Below, piece by piece: positions 44,521-51,497 of a DNA stretch of 64,000 nt. This DNA comes from an uncultured Clostridia bacterium (GTDB lineage Bacteria > Bacillota > Clostridia > Christensenellales > Borkfalkiaceae): contig CALVIN010000002.1 of NCBI GenBank assembly GCA_944330115.1, positions 203,812 to 267,811 on the forward strand, read 5' to 3'. The translations under genes and the position numbers were made by a program. The notes under the pieces were generated by a model. It was not told the origin of the DNA. It did no database searches and worked only from the letters and a program-made list of their open reading frames with translations. The first letter of the stretch is position 1. Every line of letters starts with the position of its first letter.

Positions 44521-45111
44521 TTATATGTTACGCATAAGACCCACAACTTTGCCCAAAATCGATACGTCGTCGAACACGAAATCGCTCATACTGTCGTTTT
44601 CGGGGTGGAGGATAAACTTGCCGTCGCGGCGGAAAAAGCGCTTTACGGTGGCGCTGTCGTCAACGAGCGCAACCACGATATCGCCGTTGTCGGCCGTGTT
44701 TTGTTTTTTGACGACTATTTTGTCGCCGTCGAGCATGCCGATGTTTATCATGGAATCGCCCTTTACGGTGAGCATGAACATATCGTCGGAGCCGAAAAAT
44801 TCCGCGGGGAGGGAATAGAACGCCTCGTAATTTTCTTCGGCAAATATGGGCTGGCCTGCGGCTACCGTGCCGACGAGGGGCACGTCGATGCTCTGGCCGC
44901 CGCCGTGCTTGAGCGCAACGGCGCGCTTCTTGTTGCCGGCTTTGTTTATGAGCCCCTGCTCGTTGAGGCGGTTGATGTATTGATAGGCCGTCGCCGTGGA
45001 CTTGATTCCGCAGTTGGCGCAAATTTCGCGCACGGAGGGCGAATAGCCGTTTTCGGTTATATACCGTTTGATAAATTCATATACGGCGTTGCATTTGTCG
45101 TTCGTTCTCAT
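44521..45111 (-). CDS. lexA: SOS repressor LexA
   Basis: A 196-residue repressor. The N-terminal winged helix (EFIKRYITENGYSPSVREICAN) binds SOS boxes; the C-terminal S24 peptidase domain shows the Ala-Gly cleavage site in GTVAAGQPIF, catalytic serine in VKGDSMINIGMLDGD and lysine in VVALVDDSATVKRF. RecA filaments trigger self-cleavage. It is autoregulated: an SOS-like box overlaps its own -35. Confidence 0.96.
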   Translation of the reverse strand: MRTNDKCNAVYEFIKRYITENGYSPSVREICANCGIKSTATAYQYINRLNEQGLINKAGNKKRAVALKHGGGQSIDVPLVGTVAAGQPIFAEENYEAFYSLPAEFFGSDDMFMLTVKGDSMINIGMLDGDKIVVKKQNTADNGDIVVALVDDSATVKRFFRRDGKFILHPENDSMSDFVFDDVSILGKVVGLMRNI

Positions 45112-45131
45112 AATTTTATTCTCCTGAGTCT

Positions 45132-45171
45132 ATTATAACACATCGCAAATAAAATTGCAAACAAATGTTTA
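45132..45171 (-). promoter_or_regulatory. lexA promoter with overlapping SOS box
   Basis: Minus-strand TTGCAA (45155-45160), 17-bp spacer, TATAAT (45132-45137). CAAACAAATGTTTA (45158-45171) resembles the Gram-positive LexA box (CGAAC-N4-GTTCG type) and overlaps the -35, as expected for autorepression. Confidence 0.75.
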
Positions 45172-45204
45172 AATAAAATTGCCTGAATTTATAAATATTT
45201 TTGA

Positions 45205-45210
45205 TATAAT
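45205..45210 (+). promoter_or_regulatory. Extended -10 of the 8-Cys gene
   Basis: TGATATAAT (TGN plus TATAAT, -10 at 45205-45210). No good -35 at 17 bp. The lexA SOS box lies just upstream and could also repress this promoter. Confidence 0.5.
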
Positions 45211-45238
45211 ATTATGGTAAGCTGAACGGAGGTGGCAT

Positions 45239-45445
45239 ATGAGTGAAAACAGGCCGCACGGGCAAAAGTGCATATTGTACGACAGGGATTGCATAGGCTG
45301 CATGGAGTGCGAAACGTGCGATCTCGATCCCGATAAAATTTGCGATAACTGCGGAAAGTGTCTGGATATACGCGACTACGCTGCGATAAAGATAGACGGC
45401 ATAGTGGGTCTCGATAAGTATAACGGCAAAGGCGGCAAAAAGTAA
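45239..45445 (+). CDS. Eight-cysteine mini-protein
   Basis: A 68-residue protein with eight cysteines in residues 11-41: C-x6-C-x2-C-x2-C-x2-C-x7-C-x2-C-x2-C. The repeated C-x2-C spacing suggests Zn or Fe-S binding, like a tiny ferredoxin or zinc ribbon, but I do not recognise the family. CGGAGGTGG precedes the ATG, so it is well translated. It is divergent from lexA and may share the SOS box region. A large stem (45494-45523) ends the transcript. Confidence 0.75.
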   Translation: MSENRPHGQKCILYDRDCIGCMECETCDLDPDKICDNCGKCLDIRDYAAIKIDGIVGLDKYNGKGGKK

Positions 45446-45493
45446 GGCATGCTGTGCTTATTTTATTACATTAAAAAAAGTAACTTAAAATGA

Positions 45494-45523
45494 GGCCGCG
45501 GGGCGAAAATTCGCCCCGCGGCC
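45494..45523. terminator. Bidirectional terminator between the 8-Cys gene and hflX
   Basis: GGCCGCGGGGCGAA (45494-45507) pairs with TTCGCCCCGCGGCC (45510-45523), between convergent genes. Confidence 0.8.
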
Positions 45524-45543
45524 CTTAAACTTACTCATGAGAT

Positions 45544-46770
45544 TTATTGCCCGCCGTCGCTCTTAATAAAGCGCTTTAATTTGGGAATGTATATTCTGTC
45601 TACCGAGCACTGCACGTTGAGCCCGTTTTCGTCGTACTTTCTCGACTTTTCGTTTATCAGCCTCTCATACTCGTTGAACGAGGATATCTCGGAATAGGGT
45701 ATCACGAGGGTGCAGTCGGCATAGCTGACTTTAAACTTGGAGGCTATCCGGTTTTCAAGCTCGTCCAGCCCTCTTTTAAACTTTGCCGAAATGCACACAA
45801 AGTCGGAAAAGGGGGTGAGATCCTCGACGTCTTCGCACTTGTTGAGCACCTTTATATAGGGCCTGTCGAAGCCGAGCTCCTCCAATGTGCCGAGCGAGGT
45901 CTTGAACTGCATGTCGTAGTCGCCGTGCGCGTCGCATACTATGAGCGCCAGGTCACAGTTCAAAGCGCTCTCCAGCGTCGATTTAAAGGCCTCTATGAGG
46001 TCGTGCGGCAGGTCCTGCAAAAATCCTACCGTATCGACGAGTATATACTCAACGCCGCCCAATTTTACTTTGCGCGCGGTAGGGTCGAGCGTAGCAAACA
46101 GCGCGTCGCGCTCCTCGACGCCCGCGCCTGTGAGCGCGTTCATCAGCGTAGATTTGCCCGTGTTTGTGTATCCGACGAGCGCTATTGTCTTAATATTGTT
46201 CTTCGCCCTGCGCTCAACGGCAAGTTTGCGTCGCTGTTCGGTCTCTTCGAGGCGCGCCTCCAAATACTTTATGCGCGTGCGTATGTGCCTTCTGTCTGTT
46301 TCGAGTTGCGTTTCGCCCGGGCCGCGCGAACCTATGCCGCCGCCCAGCCGCGAGAGCGCTTCGCCCTTGCCCTTCAGCCGAGGATAGATGTATTTCAGCT
46401 GCGCAAGTTCTACCTGTATCTTGCCCTCGCTCGACGTGGCGCGGCTTGCGAAGATGTCGAGTATGAGCGTGGTGCGGTCTATCACCTTTCTGTTGTCGAG
46501 TGCGGCCGAAATATTCAGCGTCTGAGAGGGGGAGAGCGAGCCGTTGAACAGTATTGTGACGTCGTCTAAGCCGCTCAAAAGCTCGCGTATGTGCTCGAGC
46601 TTGCCCGAGCCGAGATAGGTGGCGGGGTTTACCTTTTTTATCGTCTGATAGGCCGTTCCGCAGTAGGCGGCGCCCGCGCTCTCTATCAGCGCCACGGCCT
46701 CGTCGTGCAGGACTTTGTAATTATCGTCCGTGCGTGGCTGTATTATATATACTTTCTCTATATTTTCCAT
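45544..46770 (-). CDS. hflX: GTPase HflX
   Basis: A 408-residue ribosome-associated GTPase that splits stalled or heat-damaged 70S ribosomes. The N-terminal HflX domain carries GSGKLEHIRELLSGLDDVTI; the G domain shows G1 ALVGYTNTGKSTLMN, G3 VDTVGFLQDLPHDL and G4 LNKCED. A glycine-rich linker (RLGGGIGSRGPGETQLETDR) is typical. It starts 4 nt after the recombinase stop, so the two genes are co-transcribed. Confidence 0.96.
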   Translation of the reverse strand: MENIEKVYIIQPRTDDNYKVLHDEAVALIESAGAAYCGTAYQTIKKVNPATYLGSGKLEHIRELLSGLDDVTILFNGSLSPSQTLNISAALDNRKVIDRTTLILDIFASRATSSEGKIQVELAQLKYIYPRLKGKGEALSRLGGGIGSRGPGETQLETDRRHIRTRIKYLEARLEETEQRRKLAVERRAKNNIKTIALVGYTNTGKSTLMNALTGAGVEERDALFATLDPTARKVKLGGVEYILVDTVGFLQDLPHDLIEAFKSTLESALNCDLALIVCDAHGDYDMQFKTSLGTLEELGFDRPYIKVLNKCEDVEDLTPFSDFVCISAKFKRGLDELENRIASKFKVSYADCTLVIPYSEISSFNEYERLINEKSRKYDENGLNVQCSVDRIYIPKLKRFIKSDGGQ

Positions 46771-46774
46771 GTAT

Positions 46775-47836
46775 TCAATCGTCGCTGTGCTCCGTCAGCT
46801 TTACTTTGCCGACTACTGCCCGGCGGTTGTCGTCGCTTATTGCCGCGTAGTGTTTGCGCGTGGTGTTTACATCCTTGTGTCCTAAAATATCGGCAACTAT
46901 GTATATGTCGCCAGTGGCCTTATACAGCTGAGTGCCGTATGTGCTGCGCAGTTTGTGCGGCGAAATTTTTTTGAGTGGAGATACTATTTTTGCATACTTC
47001 TGCACGAGATTTTCAACCGCGCGCACCGTTATGCGCCTGTTTTTGTTGGATAAAAAGAGCGCGTTTGCGTCTTCGATACTCTGCATCTGTTGCTCGTCCT
47101 TCTGGTCTATGTAGCGCATGAGTGCGCCGGCGACGTCGCTGTCGAAGTATAAAATCGACTTGCTGCCGCCTTTTCTGGTGACAATGAAGGAATTGTTGTC
47201 GAAGTTGAGGTCGTCGTTATTCAGGCCCACAAGCTCGCTTATACGTATTCCCGTGCCGAGGAAGAGCATTAAAATAGCGCTGTCACGCACTTTATTTTTT
47301 TCGTGATAGGCGAGCTGGTGGGGGGACAGGCCGTTGCCGCTCTCTACCGTGTCGATGATGTTGTAAACTTCGTTCTGTTCGAGGCGGATTATCGGCTTGT
47401 CGTGCAGTTTAGGCGTGGACACTTTTGCCGAATTATCTACCGAAATTAGCCCTTTATTGAAGAAGTGCTTGAACATTGCTCGCACCGACGAGAGTTTGCG
47501 CGCCTTGGCGCGCTCGTTGCAATAGTGCTCGCGCCCGCCATATTTATAGTGCGTCAGAAATCCCAAAAAATACTCGATGTCGGTGTTTGTGACAGCCTCC
47601 AGGTCGTTCAGCGTAAAGTCGCGCACGAGTTTTTTGCCGCGGAATATGCGCTCCTGCATGTAATAGAAGAATATTTTAAGGTCGTGCGCGTAATTGAGGC
47701 GGGTGAGGGAGCTCGTCTGGTTTTCGATGGCCACAAAGTAGTCGAAGCAAAACGAGGGCAGATCTTCGTTGAGCAGCCGCTCGATGGTCGCAAGATTTTT
47801 ATTGTTGCGCTGCACGTAGTAATCGGAGTTTTTCAT
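46775..47836 (-). CDS. XerC/XerD-type tyrosine recombinase
   Basis: A 353-residue site-specific recombinase. An N-terminal SAM-like core-binding domain is followed by the catalytic domain with R in LGTGIRISELVG, H-x-x-R in SPHKLRSTYGTQL, H in ILGHKDVNTTRKHYA and the nucleophile tyrosine in that same stretch. It is longer than classical XerC/D (about 300) because of the N-terminal 50 residues. The ATG at 47836 lies 7 nt after the -10 of a consensus promoter with no Shine-Dalgarno (leaderless). A lone chromosomal copy beside hflX and lexA, it may be the dimer-resolution Xer. A 36-bp inverted repeat lies 139 bp upstream. Confidence 0.92.
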   Translation of the reverse strand: MKNSDYYVQRNNKNLATIERLLNEDLPSFCFDYFVAIENQTSSLTRLNYAHDLKIFFYYMQERIFRGKKLVRDFTLNDLEAVTNTDIEYFLGFLTHYKYGGREHYCNERAKARKLSSVRAMFKHFFNKGLISVDNSAKVSTPKLHDKPIIRLEQNEVYNIIDTVESGNGLSPHQLAYHEKNKVRDSAILMLFLGTGIRISELVGLNNDDLNFDNNSFIVTRKGGSKSILYFDSDVAGALMRYIDQKDEQQMQSIEDANALFLSNKNRRITVRAVENLVQKYAKIVSPLKKISPHKLRSTYGTQLYKATGDIYIVADILGHKDVNTTRKHYAAISDDNRRAVVGKVKLTEHSDD

Positions 47837-47843
47837 ACATGAA

Positions 47844-47872
47844 ATTATACCGCCGAAGAGGAATATTGTCAA
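47844..47872 (-). promoter_or_regulatory. Consensus promoter of the Xer-like gene
   Basis: Minus-strand TTGACA (47867-47872), 17-bp spacer, TATAAT (47844-47849): a perfect sigma-A promoter. The ATG begins 7 nt below the -10. Confidence 0.88.
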
Positions 47873-47974
47873 TATTTTACGAAGCGTTTTATGCGATTTT
47901 TTATGCCGAAGGTTTAGTGGCGGTACCCCTATAACGGCTTGCAGCAGGTATTATTCGCTAAATATAAACATGCG

Positions 47975-48010
47975 TAACTATTCGTAAAATGCAGCTTTTA
48001 CGAATAGTTA
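47975..48010. repeat. 36-bp inverted repeat (15-6-15), candidate recombination site
   Basis: TAACTATTCGTAAAA (47975-47989), asymmetric core TGCAGC (47990-47995), TTTTACGAATAGTTA (47996-48010). The arms are perfectly complementary and there is no T-tract, so it is not a terminator. The 6-bp core between inverted arms is the layout of dif and related Xer sites. Confidence 0.8.
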
Positions 48011-48641
48011 ATGATGTTTTACGGTAAATAGGAGAGCTGCGACGGTTTTTTTACAAAAACTATAAAATCGATTTACCCGGCATTTGCGGCCTGCCGTACA
48101 TTTTGCGCAAGTTACATTATTATGTTGTGGTACGCTCTGCGCGCCTGTTACAGCTTGATGCAAAAAAATTGTGTGCGGTAAATTCATAGCGCATAGCCGT
48201 CTGCGAAAATGCCTCAAAAAGGCCAAAATAAAAAACCCGTTTAAAGCCTCTGAGACAGAATAAAAAATTTATTTGATTAGTTCCCCGCACATTTTACGGC
48301 TGAGCGGGCAAAAAGCTGTGGCATTGACTTAGTTTAATTAAAGTCTGAGGCGGCCTGAAAAGTTCTTCGGGAGACCGATCGTTCAATATTGCCGAGGCGG
48401 CTTGAGCAGCTCTTCAAGGCCGTTTGAAGCGTTCGGCTTGAAGAGTCTTACAGATGGTCTATAAACCGTCCTAAAACCTCGTTTATGGCTTTGATTGTGT
48501 AAGGGCAAACTAAACGCCGTTTTAATGCCGTTCGGCTAATAAAGCCGAATCAATAAATTACACCACCTTATCGCGTCCGTACTTCAGGCGCTGCCATACC
48601 TCAGTGTTTCAAACAAAACATGTCGCACAAAACCACAAAAT

Positions 48642-48655
48642 TAAACAAATGTTTA
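48642..48655. promoter_or_regulatory. Second LexA-like box
   Basis: TAAACAAATGTTTA shares 13 identical bases with the box in the lexA promoter and is a better dyad. No gene starts nearby. Confidence 0.45.
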
Positions 48656-48749
48656 TCAGGTGATATAGCAAAATCGAAAATATCGGGCAAATGCTCAAAA
48701 GATGGGCTAAATGCTTAAATGGGCAAAAAATCAGTTAAAATATGGATAT

Positions 48750-48767
48750 TATGTGTGACATAGTACT
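48750..48767 (-). repeat. Dispersed motif, copy 6 (noncoding, after glgP)
   Basis: Minus strand AGTACTATGT-CAC-ACATA, preceded by TGCGA as in copy 4. Confidence 0.6.
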
Positions 48768-48803
48768 TCGCATTTTAGTCAAATATGCAAATTCGGGTAA
48801 AAT

Positions 48804-48831
48804 GAGAGCAGGAACTAGTGCTCCTGCTCTC
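48804..48831 (-). terminator. glgP terminator
   Basis: GAGAGCAGGA pairs with TCCTGCTCTC (48804-48813 and 48822-48831); on the minus strand ATTTTACC follows. Confidence 0.85.
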
Positions 48832-48871
48832 GTAAACTTACTATTATATATTAGTCGTCTTTCTAATATAA

Positions 48872-51328
48872 TTAGTCCTTGCTCTTGTTGGGCGTGAGGG
48901 ACTTGAGATCCCAAATGTTTTCTGCGTACTCCTTTATGCTTCTGTCTGCCGAGAAGATGCCGGAGGATGCGATGTTTATGAGCGACATCTTGTTCCACTT
49001 CTTCTTGTCGGTTGCGTAGAGCTTGGATACGTCGTGCTGAGTCTGCCTGTAAGATTCAAAGTCTGCCATGCACATGTAGGGGTCTGCTATGGGTGCGCCC
49101 ATCGTACCCGTCGTGAGGTATGCGGCAATATCGGAGAATGACTGGCCGTTGAAGCCTACTATGAGCGCCTCAATTATTCTGCGGAGCTTGGGCGAATCGT
49201 TGTAATACTTGTTGGAGCTGTAGCCCGACTTCCAGATATCGTCCACTTCGTTCGACTTAAGGCCGAATATGAAGATATTGTCGTTGCCTACTGCCTCCGC
49301 CATCTCTACGTTTGCACCGTCGAGCGTGCCTACGGTAAGCGCGCCGTTTATCATGAATTTCATGTTGCCGGTGCCGCTCGCCTCTTTGCCTGCAAGCGAT
49401 ATCTGCTCGGAGATCTCAGATGCGGGCATCAGCCTCTCCGACATGGTGACGTTGTAGTCCTCCATGTATACGACGTTGAGCTTTTCGTTTACCTTCTTGT
49501 TCTTCTTTATGTCTTCAGCAAGGAAGTTGATGAGCTTTATGATGTTTTTTGCCATCTGATAGCCCTGCGCTGCCTTTGCGCCGAAGATGTAGGTCTTGGG
49601 CTGAACGTCAAGTTCGGGATTATCCTGAAGGTCGAGGTAACTGTCGATTATGTTGAGCACGTTGAGCAGCTGGCGCTTATACTCGTGCATGCGCTTTGCC
49701 TGGACGTCGAAGAGCGATTCGGGATCGATGAGCACGCCCTGCTTTTTGTATGCATATTCGGCAAACTGCTGCTTCTTTATCTTCTTTATTTCGCCGAGGC
49801 GCTTTAACACGCCTGCGTCGTCCTGGAACTTCTTGAACTCGGAGAGCACGGCCGCATTGTGAACATATCCGTCGCCGATGCACTCGTTCAAAAGCTCGCA
49901 GAGCTCGGGGTTGGACTGGCAGAGCCAGCGCCTGTGAGCTATACCGTTGGTAACGTTGGTAAACTTTTCGGGAGTGTAATCATAGAAGTCCTTGAATATC
50001 GACTGCTTGATTATCTCGCTGTGGAGTGCGGATACGCCGTTAACCTTGTGGCCGCCGTATACCGAAAGGTTTGCCATCTTAACTTTGTCGTATTCGAGTA
50101 TGGCCATGCGCGATATCTTGTTCCACTCTCCGGGATATTTCTTCCAGAGGTCTTCGCACATGCGCCTGTTTATCTCCTGAATTATCGAGTAGATGCGGGG
50201 CACCTTCCTGCGGACGAGGTCCTCCGACCACGTTTCGAGCGCCTCTGCAAGCACGGTGTGGTTGGTGTATGCGCAGGTCGCGGTGGTCACCGCCCACGCG
50301 TCTTCCCAGCTGAAGTAGTTTTCATCTATGAGCACGCGCATGAGCTCGGGTATGGCCATTGCGGGGTGCGTATCGTTTAAGTGTATGGCCGCAAGTTTGG
50401 GCAGGTCGTGCAGGTCGCCGTATCTGTGTTTGTGGTCGGCCACAATGTTCTGAATGGACGCCGAGCAGAGGAAATACTGCTGCTTTAAGCGCAGCGATTT
50501 GCCGCCCTCGTGGTTGTCTGCGGGGTAAAGCACCTTGGTGATGAGGTCGGCGTCGTTGTCTTCGCTCATCGCCTGATAATATTCGCCCTGCGAAAAGAGC
50601 TTCATGTTGAAGTCCTGAACGGGCTTAGCCTTCCACAGCCTGAGCACGGAAACAGCCTCGCTGTCCTTGCCCGATACCATCATGTCGTATGCGGTGGCCT
50701 CAATTTCGGTGCAGTTTACATATTCTGTCTGCATGCCGTATTTGGTCCACTTCTCCTGCACCTGGCCGTCGAACTTTACCTTGAAAGATTTGTCGCTTCT
50801 GTTGGTGAGCCATACTTCGCCGCCGGGGAGCCACACGTCGGGGAGCTCTATCTGCCAGCCGTCGACTATCTTCTGTTTGAAGAGGCCGTATTCATAGCGG
50901 AGCGAATAGCCCATTGCGGGGTAGTTGCCCGTTGCGAGCGCGTCCAAAAAGCATGCGGCAAGCCTGCCGAGACCGCCGTTGCCGAGGCCTGCGTCGGGCT
51001 CGAGTTCATACAGATCTTCAAGGTTGAAGCCGTACGAAGAAACGACTTTTTTGTATACGTCGGTCGCGCTGAGATTGTAAATGCTGTTTTTAAGCGATCT
51101 GCCGAGAAGGAATTCCATGCAGAGGTAATAAACGCGCTTTGCGCGCTTGGCCTTTACCTTCTTGTGGAACTGCTGCCTCTTTTCGAGCAGAATGTCGCGT
51201 ACGCTCATTACTACGGCTTTATACATCTGCTCTTCTGTGGCCTCCGTGGGGCTCACGCCGAAATAGCGCGAGAGCTTGCCCTTAATGGCCTCTTTAACTT
51301 CCTTTTCGGTTATAGCTGTGCTGCTCAT
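48872..51328 (-). CDS. glgP: Glycogen phosphorylase
   Basis: An 818-residue GT35 phosphorylase releasing glucose 1-phosphate from glycogen with PLP. Motifs: ELEPDAGLGNGGLGRLAACF in the N-terminal domain, HLNDTHPAMAIPELMR, VTNGIAHRRWL, and the PLP-lysine region EASGTGNMKFMINGALTVGT (lysine in that stretch). Length is standard. Last of the four glg genes on the minus strand, but it has its own promoter and a strong 5' hairpin, so it can be made separately from the synthesis genes. Confidence 0.97.
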   Translation of the reverse strand: MSSTAITEKEVKEAIKGKLSRYFGVSPTEATEEQMYKAVVMSVRDILLEKRQQFHKKVKAKRAKRVYYLCMEFLLGRSLKNSIYNLSATDVYKKVVSSYGFNLEDLYELEPDAGLGNGGLGRLAACFLDALATGNYPAMGYSLRYEYGLFKQKIVDGWQIELPDVWLPGGEVWLTNRSDKSFKVKFDGQVQEKWTKYGMQTEYVNCTEIEATAYDMMVSGKDSEAVSVLRLWKAKPVQDFNMKLFSQGEYYQAMSEDNDADLITKVLYPADNHEGGKSLRLKQQYFLCSASIQNIVADHKHRYGDLHDLPKLAAIHLNDTHPAMAIPELMRVLIDENYFSWEDAWAVTTATCAYTNHTVLAEALETWSEDLVRRKVPRIYSIIQEINRRMCEDLWKKYPGEWNKISRMAILEYDKVKMANLSVYGGHKVNGVSALHSEIIKQSIFKDFYDYTPEKFTNVTNGIAHRRWLCQSNPELCELLNECIGDGYVHNAAVLSEFKKFQDDAGVLKRLGEIKKIKKQQFAEYAYKKQGVLIDPESLFDVQAKRMHEYKRQLLNVLNIIDSYLDLQDNPELDVQPKTYIFGAKAAQGYQMAKNIIKLINFLAEDIKKNKKVNEKLNVVYMEDYNVTMSERLMPASEISEQISLAGKEASGTGNMKFMINGALTVGTLDGANVEMAEAVGNDNIFIFGLKSNEVDDIWKSGYSSNKYYNDSPKLRRIIEALIVGFNGQSFSDIAAYLTTGTMGAPIADPYMCMADFESYRQTQHDVSKLYATDKKKWNKMSLINIASSGIFSADRSIKEYAENIWDLKSLTPNKSKD

Positions 51329-51387
51329 TAAAAACCTGTTCTCCTTTATGCGTGAAAGTATAATGTAAAATAAAGCGTTTTACCACG

Positions 51388-51420
51388 CAAAGACCTTTCT
51401 AACTTATAGAAAGGTCTTTG
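51388..51420 (-). repeat. 14-bp stem-loop at the predicted 5' end of the glgP mRNA
   Basis: CAAAGACCTTTCTA (51388-51401) pairs perfectly with TAGAAAGGTCTTTG (51407-51420) around 5 nt. It begins 2-4 nt below the predicted start of transcription and has no T-tract on the transcribed side. Confidence 0.75.
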
Positions 51421-51429
51421 TTCATGGTT

Positions 51430-51458
51430 ATTATACACTTTTTTTAAAACAAATGCAA
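51430..51458 (-). promoter_or_regulatory. glgP promoter
   Basis: Minus-strand TTGCAT (51453-51458), 17-bp spacer, TATAAT (51430-51435), in the glgA-glgP gap. Confidence 0.85.
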
Positions 51459-51497
51459 CCCGTTTTTAAGCAAATACAACTTATCGGACGCCTAAAA

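Larger units (their letters stand above)
48011..48803. other. Noncoding region with degenerate repeats
   Basis: No credible gene in either strand. It holds three related segments of consensus CGGCYTGA-N2-AG-YTCTT at 48351, 48399 and 48434 (the first two extend to about 30 bp), a small hairpin TTCGGCT/AGCCGAA (48531-48549), degenerate tandem repeats starting GGGCAAATGCTC at 48685, 48704 and 48721, a LexA-like box at 48642-48655 and one copy of the AGTACTATG motif. Confidence 0.6.

Noticed and set aside
48008..48226. Small protein of 72 codons in the 48 kb gap
   Set aside because: Unlike the real genes nearby it has no ribosome site, no coding bias and odd composition.
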